From Planctomycetota bacterium (GTDB lineage Bacteria > Planctomycetota > Planctomycetia > Gemmatales > Gemmataceae): a stretch of DNA of 64,000 nt. How positions within the stretch are numbered: the stretch's first letter is position 1; the number at the start of each line of letters is the position of its first letter. The notes beneath the pieces were generated by a model that made no database searches, was not told the DNA's origin, and worked only from the letters and a program-made list of their open reading frames with translations. The stretch lies in contig QWPF01000002.1 in NCBI GenBank assembly GCA_003671255.1, forward strand, positions 33,928 to 97,927, read 5' to 3'. Made by a program: the position numbers and the translations under genes. Shown one piece after another: positions 45,614 to 52,879 of the stretch.

Positions 45614-47125
45614 TTAAGAGAAATTAAATTCACCTTGAGTATTTGAATCTACGCCATATTTAGCAAGGTATTTTTTAACATTGAGTTTTTTTTGAGTGTT
45701 AACTGAACTCATAAAACGGATAGAACCAAAAATTGGCCTTTCAGGGCCCCAAGGGCGATCGTATCTTCCCAAAACCCAGAAGATACCGCTATAAGAGTTA
45801 GGGTTTCGACCATCAAGAGCAAATCTATTGTTAAGTTCGATCATAACTTTGAGTGCTTCTTGAGGTGTTTCACACCATTCTAAAATCTTTTTCCCCCAAA
45901 GCATTCTTAGATAATTATGAATTCGTCCTTCATTATTTAATTGATTTTGAGCAGCATTCCACAGGGCATCATGCGTCTTGCAAGACTGAAACTCCTCTAG
46001 GGAATAGACAAAAGATCTTTTATCTTGGGCATGTTTATTCAGGCTGACTTTAGCCCAGGAAGGTAAAGAGTCGTAACGATCATAATCAAGAGTCTTTGAA
46101 CACATGTTGTATCCAATTTCTCGCCAAGTTATTAATTGGTCGAGAAATGCTTCCGCAGCGGGACTCATATTCCACCACCCTTCCCTTTTTCCACCACCTT
46201 TTGCAGATAAGTGGGAAGGGTTCCACTCTTCTTGCTTAACGATTTGTTTAAAAACATGATGTGAAGAGATATGCCCAAAATGGAGATAAGGGGAAAGTTC
46301 ACTGCGTACATTTTCATCAGGGTCATTTCCCAAATCTTTGTATTGAATAAGATTTGATTTCAAGAAAAGATCCAATGATTTTTTAGCAGCTTTAGAACCT
46401 CCTAAAATGAAAGATTCTTTTACAGTATGATCGATGTCGAGTGCCTTGAGAAACTTATCGTCCTTGGAGCGCAGTATGGGTAAAGCGGAGGGCCATTTAT
46501 CCGTTAACTTTTTGGGTAGTTCCGATAGTTTTGGGAGATCAATTCCAGAGAGAGGATTTTGCTTGGGGAAAATGCTTAGATGATCTCTTAGATTGTTATG
46601 CAAATACGCCCTAAATGAAAATGCTGTGGTGAAAACGCGATCAGTAGATCTCATAGGTAGAATACCATTGGAATCTACTTTTTCAAATCGAACAGGAATT
46701 TGGTTTGAAGCTAAACGAATCATTGCTGGTATAAAAAAAGCAGGAAAATCATCTGTTACTACTACGCAAGATCTTTTCGCCAAAGATTCTAGCAGCCCTA
46801 CTTGATCACCATGTTTGGGCTCTAAGTAGGGGTAATATAAAACGCCTTTATTTCCTTCAAGTTCGATAGCATTTGCATTATCTTTCATACCATCAATAAC
46901 AAATTTATGAAACCTTTGGCTGGCCCAGGGGTAATTAATTCGAAGTGCTTCAAAAATAACCAAGGGCTTTTTTAATTCTACCGAATATTCAACCGCTCTT
47001 TGCAAACTATAGTTGAAATCGATTCTTCGATTTGCAATCATCCAGTAAAGAACAAAATCGCCCTCGTGGTTTAAAGGGCGATTATTGCATAAGGAAATAC
47101 GAATTGGCGGGACAACAACAGACAT
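45614..47125 (-). CDS. Deoxyribodipyrimidine photolyase, class II-like
   Basis: A 503-residue FAD-dependent CPD photolyase. The N-terminal alpha/beta domain has the class II-type LCNNRPLNHEGDFVLYWMIANRR. The C-terminal FAD domain has the helical ELSPYLHFGHISSHHVF, FLDQLITWREIGYN, IHNYLRMLWGKKILEW (equivalent of the conserved electron-path region) and LDGRNPNSYSGIFWVLGRYDRPWGPERPIFGSIRFMS. It repairs UV-made cyclobutane dimers using light. ATG 47125 is preferred: AAAGG lies seven bases upstream and the gene then starts 11 bp after the PQQ-propeller stop. A GTG at 47149 is in frame but overlaps that gene. Confidence 0.88.
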   Translation of the reverse strand: MSVVVPPIRISLCNNRPLNHEGDFVLYWMIANRRIDFNYSLQRAVEYSVELKKPLVIFEALRINYPWASQRFHKFVIDGMKDNANAIELEGNKGVLYYPYLEPKHGDQVGLLESLAKRSCVVVTDDFPAFFIPAMIRLASNQIPVRFEKVDSNGILPMRSTDRVFTTAFSFRAYLHNNLRDHLSIFPKQNPLSGIDLPKLSELPKKLTDKWPSALPILRSKDDKFLKALDIDHTVKESFILGGSKAAKKSLDLFLKSNLIQYKDLGNDPDENVRSELSPYLHFGHISSHHVFKQIVKQEEWNPSHLSAKGGGKREGWWNMSPAAEAFLDQLITWREIGYNMCSKTLDYDRYDSLPSWAKVSLNKHAQDKRSFVYSLEEFQSCKTHDALWNAAQNQLNNEGRIHNYLRMLWGKKILEWCETPQEALKVMIELNNRFALDGRNPNSYSGIFWVLGRYDRPWGPERPIFGSIRFMSSVNTQKKLNVKKYLAKYGVDSNTQGEFNFS

Positions 47126-47136
47126 AGAAATACCTT

Positions 47137-48378
47137 TTAATTCTTCCACGAAAATACAGAGAGTGTCTTTAGGTCGCGAATGAAAATCTGATCTCCACTA
47201 ATAGCAAGGTGGGCCCAAGATTCACTCTCAGTAATCTCCCGGGTATCAAGAATTTTAAGCTCTTTTGGATCTGCCTCAATAAGGTAGAGGATTCCTTTTT
47301 GATCAAGTGCTAGTATCTTGTTTTTGTAAGCAATTAAGCTCCAATACTTTCCAAAAGATTTGGGGGAAGTCCATTTTGTTTCACCATTCGAAAGATCAAC
47401 ACAGGCAAATCTTTGGTTTTGCAGGTGCATGTAAGCAAAACCATTGATCACAACAGGAGTAGACATATAACCCTGAAGTTTGTTTTCCCAAACATCGGTT
47501 ACATTAAAAGCTGAGTCATTTTTGCTGATTTTATAAAGCCAAGATTTGTTCTGATAAGTGCTGGTGAAGATCGTATCCCCAATAACGATGGGAGTGAAGA
47601 TATTCATACCCCTAAAGGAAGGAACAACTTTAGACCAAAGCACTTCACCATTTTCGGGATTCAAGCTTGCAAGTTTTTCTCTAGTTTGAACAAGGAGTTG
47701 TTTTTGTCCGCCAATCGAAGTCATGTAAGGAGAAGAAAAGGCGCTACCATTCATGCCACCTGCATCTTTGAAAGCCCTCCAAATAACTGAACCGGTCTTT
47801 TTATTAAGCTTAAAAACGGATGCACCTGCCTGAACATAAACTGCATCGCCATCAACCAAGGGAGAAGACACAAATCCAAAACTAGGGGCAGGCGTTTTAA
47901 ATTGCTCAACAAAATCAATGCGCCATTTCTCTTTACCATCCGTTGCGTTTAGACAAACAAGGACATCTTTAATACCTGCAACATACAAACAATCCCCATC
48001 AAATGCGGGCGTAGCTCTAATCCAACTGCCATTGGATCCAGCAAAAAAAGGCACTGACATAGCCCCTTTCCATTCGGTTGCCCAAACCTCTTTACCAGTT
48101 TTTCGATCATAAGCATGAACAACTTCTGATTCTTTGTTTTTAGTTTCTGTTGTGAAAACAAGTTGATCAGAAACAATCGGGCCAGAGTAACTTGGCCCCA
48201 GAGTTGCTTTCCAAGTTAATTGCAAAGAATCTTTGTTTAAAGTGCTGGGAAAGGAGTTGCCCAAATAAAAACCATCACGATTCGGGCCACGCCATTGGTT
48301 CCAAAGAAGGGGATCACCTGCAAATGCAGTTGAATAAAAACAAATAACAAAAGCTGTAGTTAGAAATAAGTAATTCAT
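47137..48378 (-). CDS. Secreted PQQ-like beta-propeller protein
   Basis: A 413-residue protein with a signal peptide (MNYLFLTTAFVICFYSTAFAG) and repeated PQQ/WD-like blades, for example AYDRKTGKEVWATEW, CLNATDGKEKWRID, KLNKKTGSVIWRA, SLNPENGEVLWSK and CVDLSNGETKWTS. The start WNQWRGPNRDG is common in planctomycete secreted propellers. BamB-like scaffolding or quinoprotein activity are both possible; the residues for PQQ binding cannot be confirmed. First gene of the photolyase operon, driven by a promoter with an inverted-repeat site. AGGAG precedes ATG 48378. Confidence 0.84.
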   Translation of the reverse strand: MNYLFLTTAFVICFYSTAFAGDPLLWNQWRGPNRDGFYLGNSFPSTLNKDSLQLTWKATLGPSYSGPIVSDQLVFTTETKNKESEVVHAYDRKTGKEVWATEWKGAMSVPFFAGSNGSWIRATPAFDGDCLYVAGIKDVLVCLNATDGKEKWRIDFVEQFKTPAPSFGFVSSPLVDGDAVYVQAGASVFKLNKKTGSVIWRAFKDAGGMNGSAFSSPYMTSIGGQKQLLVQTREKLASLNPENGEVLWSKVVPSFRGMNIFTPIVIGDTIFTSTYQNKSWLYKISKNDSAFNVTDVWENKLQGYMSTPVVINGFAYMHLQNQRFACVDLSNGETKWTSPKSFGKYWSLIAYKNKILALDQKGILYLIEADPKELKILDTREITESESWAHLAISGDQIFIRDLKTLSVFSWKN

Positions 48379-48398
48379 ATTACGCTCCTAAAAAGTAA

Positions 48399-48445
48399 AA
48401 CGATCATATCGTTCACAATTTAGGGTGCAAATGACGCACTGTCAA
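48399..48445 (-). promoter_or_regulatory. Promoter and inverted-repeat operator of the PQQ-propeller/photolyase operon
   Basis: Minus strand: TTGACA (48445-48440), a 17-bp spacer, TAAATT (48422-48417), then after two bases GAACGAT (48414-48408). This is half of the perfect dyad AACGAT-ATG-ATCGTT (48413-48399) that covers the expected transcript start. The leader to ATG 48378 is about 30 bases. The hexamers and the GAACGAT site recur at the sigma factor gene, so a shared regulator is likely. Confidence 0.55.
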
Positions 48446-48485
48446 GCGGTAATACAAAATAAAGCTAAGGTATTAAACGCAATAA

Positions 48486-49220
48486 CTACATGGTTCTTCC
48501 ACCATCCACCACCATTACCTGACCAGTCATAAGATTAGTACCGGTCGCTAGAAATACTATCGCTGCTGCAATGTCATCCCCAGATGCAGCTCGTTTCATC
48601 GGAGTTAGTGCTAATGATTGTTCAATCATTTTAGGGTGTGGGGCAAGCCAACGAGTTAATACGGGCCCCGGGGCAACAGCATTTACTCTAACATCAGGAG
48701 CAAAAGCCTTGGCTAGCGATTTTGTCATGCAATTAAGTGCGGCCTTACTCATTGCATAAGGGATTGAACTGCCGTTTCCTGCTATGCCTGCAACTGAAGT
48801 AACATTTACGATATTGCCCTTTGATTTTTTCAATTCAGGCATGACCGCCCTGCAAGCATAAAAAGTACCTTTCATATTTACCGCAAAAATATCATCCCAG
48901 ACTTGATCAGATAAAGCATCCAAGTCGTTGTGTTCGATAAAATGAGTTGTTCCTGCATTGTTTACAAGTACATCAATCCCGCCAAACATGCTTGCGCATT
49001 TTTTTGCCATCTCCTTTACTGCTTGATCATCAGCAATATTAGCTTTGTAGGGGATAGCTTCGCCCCCAAGCTTAATGATTTCAGAGCAAGTTTCTTCAGC
49101 CTCCTTTGCGGATCGAGAGTAGTTTACAACCACTTTGAATCCTTTGGAGGCCAAAAGCAAAGATGTAGATTTTCCAATACCAGTACCACCGCCGGTAATG
49201 ATAGCCGCCTGTTTAAGCAT
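48486..49220 (-). CDS. SDR family oxidoreductase (FabG-like)
   Basis: A 244-residue short-chain dehydrogenase/reductase with a complete catalytic set. Motifs are the NAD(P)-binding ITGGGTGIGKST, NNAGT, the catalytic Ser in NVTSVAGIAGNGSS, and Tyr-Lys in IPYAMSKAALN, with the ending VFLATGTNLMTGQVMVVDGGRTM. Substrate unknown. It begins 17 bp after the DUF1080 gene and likely shares its operon. Confidence 0.9.
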   Translation of the reverse strand: MLKQAAIITGGGTGIGKSTSLLLASKGFKVVVNYSRSAKEAEETCSEIIKLGGEAIPYKANIADDQAVKEMAKKCASMFGGIDVLVNNAGTTHFIEHNDLDALSDQVWDDIFAVNMKGTFYACRAVMPELKKSKGNIVNVTSVAGIAGNGSSIPYAMSKAALNCMTKSLAKAFAPDVRVNAVAPGPVLTRWLAPHPKMIEQSLALTPMKRAASGDDIAAAIVFLATGTNLMTGQVMVVDGGRTM

Positions 49221-49237
49221 ATGTGCCTTTCGTATAT

Positions 49238-49942
49238 TTATTTCTTGATTGCTTTCTTAGCAACTTCCTTGATTTCTGCAGGGGAAAGATTCCGTACTTT
49301 GATATCTTTGACCGCACCTACGGTATCATAGGAAGCGATACCAAAAGGAGTGGAAACATTACATTCAATACGAATCCCAAGTTTAACATCTGTTGTATCA
49401 AGATCGACTGTTTGCTCTTTATCTACCCATGTTTCGACCCTTTTGTCGGTGACCCGGATACGAATTTTATACCATTGGTCGTTTTTGTATTCGATACCCT
49501 GCCCAGTTTGATTTTCAGAAGCATCAATACCATCAATACTGGAAAGTCCAGTGACAGATCCGCCCCAGCCGCCTACTACAAAGGAACAGAAAGATTCACC
49601 AACTGGAAAAGTAGTGGTACAGAAAAAATCCCGCCCATCAACGCGCTTGCTTTCCAGGCTTACTTCGTAATTCATCTTGGGAAAATCTTTCCCATCATAT
49701 GTAAGACCAGTCATTTTCGACCCTTTTTCCAAGATAATGACCCCGTCTTTTACCGAACTTTTCCCAGGCTTAAAAAAATCAGATTGCTTCCACCCTTTAA
49801 GTGTTTTGCCATCAAAAAGTGATTTCCATTCGCTCTTGTCACTTGCAGTTTGAGAAAATCCGGCCTGAACAACAATAATCGATCCCAAGCAAAGTGCTAA
49901 AAAAAAGGTACAAGACAAATTGGTTCTTGAAAAACTCATCAT
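49238..49942 (-). CDS. Secreted DUF1080 domain protein
   Basis: A 234-residue protein with an N-terminal signal peptide (MMSFSRTNLSCTFFLALCLG) and one DUF1080 jelly-roll domain (EWKSLFDGKTLKGWKQ, FPKMNYEVSLESKRVDGRDFFC, YKIRIRVTDKRVETWVD). It differs from the DUF1080 protein at 40497-41228. ATG 49942 is preceded by AAGGAG seven bases upstream. An imperfect dyad (TTGTTG-N8-CAACAA, 49953-49972) lies just before the site. It leads the pair with the SDR gene. Confidence 0.88.
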   Translation of the reverse strand: MMSFSRTNLSCTFFLALCLGSIIVVQAGFSQTASDKSEWKSLFDGKTLKGWKQSDFFKPGKSSVKDGVIILEKGSKMTGLTYDGKDFPKMNYEVSLESKRVDGRDFFCTTTFPVGESFCSFVVGGWGGSVTGLSSIDGIDASENQTGQGIEYKNDQWYKIRIRVTDKRVETWVDKEQTVDLDTTDVKLGIRIECNVSTPFGIASYDTVGAVKDIKVRNLSPAEIKEVAKKAIKK

Positions 49943-49952
49943 GGCAATCTCC

Positions 49953-49972
49953 TTGTTGGAAAGTTTCAACAA
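49953..49972 (-). promoter_or_regulatory. Imperfect dyad upstream of the second DUF1080 gene
   Basis: TTGTTG (49953-49958) and CAACAA (49967-49972) form a dyad about 11 bp ahead of the DUF1080 start codon. It overlaps the leader, so it could be an operator or an mRNA hairpin. No matching copy was seen elsewhere. Confidence 0.3.
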
Positions 49973-50092
49973 CTTGAAATTACCCTAAATCATTGTTGTT
50001 TGGAAATCAAAAAGAGAAAGAAAAAATCTTAGCAAGGATCAATTAATATCAATGAGTAATGAAAGGACTTAATAATTGGAATTCTTATAACA

Positions 50093-50836
50093 TCAACTGC
50101 GTGTTTTTAAAGACGAAAGGCCGCCATCCACAACAATAGTTTGGCCAGTAATCCAAGAATTTGCAGGATCCAGCAACCATACAACTGCAGAAGCAATGTC
50201 ATCAGGGGACCCAATTTTACCAAGGGGATGCATTGAAATAGAAGCCTTCAGAGCATTCTCATTGTTTGTTATGGTTTTAGTTAAACCAGTGCTTACCAAA
50301 CCTGGTGCGACGCAATTTACCCTGATATTTTTCGATGCATAAGTTGCGGCTGCTGATTGTGTCAGGCCTATTATCCCAGCTTTCGCACAAGCAATTGCTT
50401 CGTGGTTAGACAATCCCACCTTCGCTGCAGCAGATGAAATTAAAACGACAGACCCACCATGGCCCATCATGGATCTACATCCACTACGAATAGTTGCAAA
50501 AGCTGATGTAAGATTAGATTGGATTACAGATAAATATTCCGAATCAGATGTAATGTGTGCTGGTTTAAGTAAAAGTGAACCACAGCAATTAACAATCCCA
50601 TCAATTTTACCCATAGTTTTTATGGCAAATTCAATTAAAGAATCCATCTGTGAAAAATCTGAGGCATCAAGTGTGAAGGATGAACAACCAAGCTCATTTG
50701 AAAAAGCTTCTAATCTAGATGAATCTCTGCCTGCTATTAATAGATTTGCATTATTTTTTTTTAGTATTTTGCAAACGACCGACCCAATACCACCATACGC
50801 TCCAATAACTAAAAAACAAGAATTATCAAACGCCAT
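50093..50836 (-). CDS. SDR-family protein lacking the catalytic Tyr
   Basis: A 247-residue SDR-fold protein. The nucleotide-binding motif is [16 protein letters not shown] is replaced by NCCGS, Ser is present in [12 protein letters not shown], and the YxxxK site reads [13 protein letters not shown]: Lys is kept but Ile replaces Tyr. The ending [17 protein letters not shown] is normal. With no Tyr it may be inactive, be a binding protein, or use another residue. It starts 33 bp after the sigma factor gene stop on the same strand and may be cotranscribed with it. Confidence 0.84.
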   Translation of the reverse strand: MAFDNSCFLVIGAYGGIGSVVCKILKKNNANLLIAGRDSSRLEAFSNELGCSSFTLDASDFSQMDSLIEFAIKTMGKIDGIVNCCGSLLLKPAHITSDSEYLSVIQSNLTSAFATIRSGCRSMMGHGGSVVLISSAAAKVGLSNHEAIACAKAGIIGLTQSAAATYASKNIRVNCVAPGLVSTGLTKTITNNENALKASISMHPLGKIGSPDDIASAVVWLLDPANSWITGQTIVVDGGLSSLKTRS

Positions 50837-50869
50837 ATAACACCTAAATTCTATTTATAAACCAATAAA

Positions 50870-51667
50870 TTAGAAGACATTATTGGGGACTAATACTTTC
50901 CGAAGTTTATCCAGAGCAGTAAATTGAATTTGTCTTACGCGCTCTTTGGATAGTTTCAATAATTTACCAACTTCTTCCAAACTTGTAAGAGGTTTGTCGC
51001 CTAATCCGAACCTTTCCGAAAGAATCAATTTTTCTCTTTCGTCTAAGATGTCGCAATCCTTAGAAAAATATTTATCAAGAACTGCAAGTGAAGCGCCTTG
51101 TGAGGCTGGAGCACTAGAGTTTTTTGTAAAATCAAAGTTGTTACCAATCATATTATCAAGAGACTCACATTGAACTAATTTATCAGCAGTATGTTTATAA
51201 TTAAGCCTTGATAAAGCTCGCATCAAGCAAGTAAAAGAATATGTGCTAAAACGGATACCCTTCCAAGGATTAAAAGCTGCAACAGCTTGAATTAAAACGA
51301 TTGTGCAGTTACTAGAATTATCATCAGCCATGTATCGCATAGGAATCCATTTATTAACAGCTTTGAAAACCAGCTTGCAATTGCCTATTACTATTAAATT
51401 GCGGAGTTCAAGATAAGCGTTTCTCCAATATTTTTTCCTAGTTGTGTTTGTCTCATTGAAGAACCGAAAACCTGCGTAATGCATCCGTTTAGCAATATCT
51501 TTAGTGTAATCTTCGGGCATGTAAGAAGAAGAAAAATCAACCTTTGGGAAACTGGAGGGATGATAAATACTCAGAGCTTTTTTTGATTTAAAAGATTTAT
51601 CAAAAATGAATTTAACACCGGAACCGGCAACCTGACTAGACTGATTAGCAATGGTTTTGACTGACAT
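50870..51667 (-). CDS. RNA polymerase sigma-70 family factor (region 2 and 4)
   Basis: A 265-residue sigma factor. Region 2 has LIQAVAAFNPWKGIRFSTYSFTCLMRALSRLNY (about 140-175), the core-binding and -10 recognition part. Region 4 has DEREKLILSERFGLGDKPLTSLEEVGKLLKLSKERVRQIQFTALDKLRKV (about 210-260), the -35 helix-turn-helix. The N-terminal 60 residues are unusual. It looks like an alternative sigma-70 (group 3/4 boundary) rather than a short ECF factor, because of the long N-terminal region. It is divergent from the CarH-like regulator gene and carries the same GAACGATTTA site. Confidence 0.85.
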   Translation of the reverse strand: MSVKTIANQSSQVAGSGVKFIFDKSFKSKKALSIYHPSSFPKVDFSSSYMPEDYTKDIAKRMHYAGFRFFNETNTTRKKYWRNAYLELRNLIVIGNCKLVFKAVNKWIPMRYMADDNSSNCTIVLIQAVAAFNPWKGIRFSTYSFTCLMRALSRLNYKHTADKLVQCESLDNMIGNNFDFTKNSSAPASQGASLAVLDKYFSKDCDILDEREKLILSERFGLGDKPLTSLEEVGKLLKLSKERVRQIQFTALDKLRKVLVPNNVF

Positions 51668-51692
51668 AATAAAGATTCTCCAACAAAAGGTT

Positions 51693-51735
51693 TAAATCGT
51701 TCTATTTAATTTACCGCAGAACGGAGGAGTGTCAA
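51693..51735 (-). promoter_or_regulatory. Promoter and operator of the sigma factor gene
   Basis: Minus strand: TTGACA (51735-51730), a 16-bp spacer, TAAATT (51713-51708), then GAACGATTTA (51702-51693). A second inverted repeat, CGTTCT/AGAACG (51698-51703 and 51718-51723), brackets the -10 box. Expected leader is about 35 bases to ATG 51667. The -35, -10 and GAACGAT match those of the photolyase operon promoter. Confidence 0.55.
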
Positions 51736-51752
51736 CACAATTAAAACGAATT

Positions 51753-51762
51753 GAACGATTTA
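51753..51762 (+). promoter_or_regulatory. GAACGATTTA operator-like site, plus-strand copy
   Basis: GAACGATTTA here is an exact inverted copy of 51702-51693 on the other strand, a perfect 10-bp inverted repeat across the sigma/CarH-like intergenic region. A degenerate copy (AACGAATTG) lies just upstream. It is well placed to regulate both divergent genes. Confidence 0.45.
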
Positions 51763-51790
51763 TAAGTTTAATGGTTGTTTTGATGTTTTT

Positions 51791-51819
51791 TTGAATTACT
51801 AGATAACTATTGATAAATT
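51791..51819 (+). promoter_or_regulatory. Putative promoter of the CarH-like gene
   Basis: TTGAAT (51791-51796), a 17-bp spacer and TAAATT (51814-51819), the same -10 hexamer as the two promoters nearby. The expected leader is about 65 bases to ATG 51890. AT-rich context limits the weight of this call. Confidence 0.4.
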
Positions 51820-51889
51820 GTGCTTATATTTAAGACATTTTAGTGTATTATTTAGTAGGAAATCTCACATAAATAGTGGAATGTTTTTA

Positions 51890-52810
51890 ATGGATATCGC
51901 TCAATATGTATCTAGCCAAGCTGCAGCTGAAATTCTTGGCGTTAGTGTTTCTACCGTTAAGCGATGGGTTGATGACAATATTCTTCCTGCAAGTAAGACG
52001 CCCGGTGGTCACCGTAAAATCTTAGTCGCTGATATAATTCGGCTCTCAAGATTAGGGGTATTACCCGAAGGTGATTTTTCAAAATTACCTTTGGTAGCTG
52101 ACCAACCTGATAGCGACCCAGCATTTCATATTTCGCCTGAAAACTTTTATCAAGCTTTGAGAAATCAAATTAGTTTATCTTGTAATAATATTCTTTTGTC
52201 TGCGTTTAAAAGCAAAATACCTGTAGAAAAAATAGCGGATGAGATAATTCAGCCTAGCATGGCGAGGATCGGCGAAGAATGGATGAACGGTACCCTTCCT
52301 ATTTTTTTTGAACATTGTTCAACTCAACTTTGCTTATCTTCACTTTTAGAACTGCGCAGTTTGATCAATTCCAGAGCTAACAACCAGGGCCCCGTTGCAA
52401 TTGGCGGTTGTACATCCAACGATTACCACCAACTTTCAAACATCTTAGTTGATGTTGTGTTATTGGATCTTGGTTGGAGAACTGTAAATATTGGGGGAAA
52501 TACTCCTGTAGAGTCTTTTATCCATGGTATTGATCATTACAAACCAAAATTAGTTTGGATGGCTGTCACTCAGATTTCAGATGTTGATGCTTTTATAAAA
52601 GATAATGTGCTTTTATTTGAAAAAGCATGTAATTCTGATGCTGTCCTTGTGCTAGGTGGCCAAGGATTAAATTCTGATATTAGGAAAAAATTGAAGTTTC
52701 ATTTTTATGGGGATACAATGAGCCATCTTGGTGACTATGCTCGGGGATTGTTTCCTCCAGTATCTTTACCTCAGCGCGGAAGGCCGCCTTCTATTAAACC
52801 TAGTTTTTGA
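51890..52810 (+). CDS. CarH/LitR-like B12-binding MerR-type transcriptional regulator
   Basis: A 306-residue regulator. The N-terminal MerR-type HTH (about 7-55) has AAEILGVSVSTVKRWVDDN and the GGHRK wing. Residues of about 85-160 match the four-helix cobalamin cap domain with the CarH motif Wx9EH: Trp131, Glu141 and His142. The Rossmann B12 domain follows with DxH (Asp178, His180) for lower-ligand binding; the usual Gly after DxHxx is Ser183. CarH binds DNA as an AdoCbl tetramer in the dark and falls apart in light. At position 132 this protein has Met, not the His that forms the light adduct in Thermus CarH. ATG 51890 is chosen over 51881; both are weak. Confidence 0.83.
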   Translation: MDIAQYVSSQAAAEILGVSVSTVKRWVDDNILPASKTPGGHRKILVADIIRLSRLGVLPEGDFSKLPLVADQPDSDPAFHISPENFYQALRNQISLSCNNILLSAFKSKIPVEKIADEIIQPSMARIGEEWMNGTLPIFFEHCSTQLCLSSLLELRSLINSRANNQGPVAIGGCTSNDYHQLSNILVDVVLLDLGWRTVNIGGNTPVESFIHGIDHYKPKLVWMAVTQISDVDAFIKDNVLLFEKACNSDAVLVLGGQGLNSDIRKKLKFHFYGDTMSHLGDYARGLFPPVSLPQRGRPPSIKPSF

Positions 52811-52879
52811 TTGCCTACCTGCCTAATAAGTTGATTGATATATAAATCTCTGTGATAATAATGACATTGTTAATCTTAC

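Noticed and set aside
49223-49822. 199-residue open frame opposite the DUF1080 gene
   Set aside because: Antisense to a clear secreted protein gene, and its composition is that of a shadow frame.
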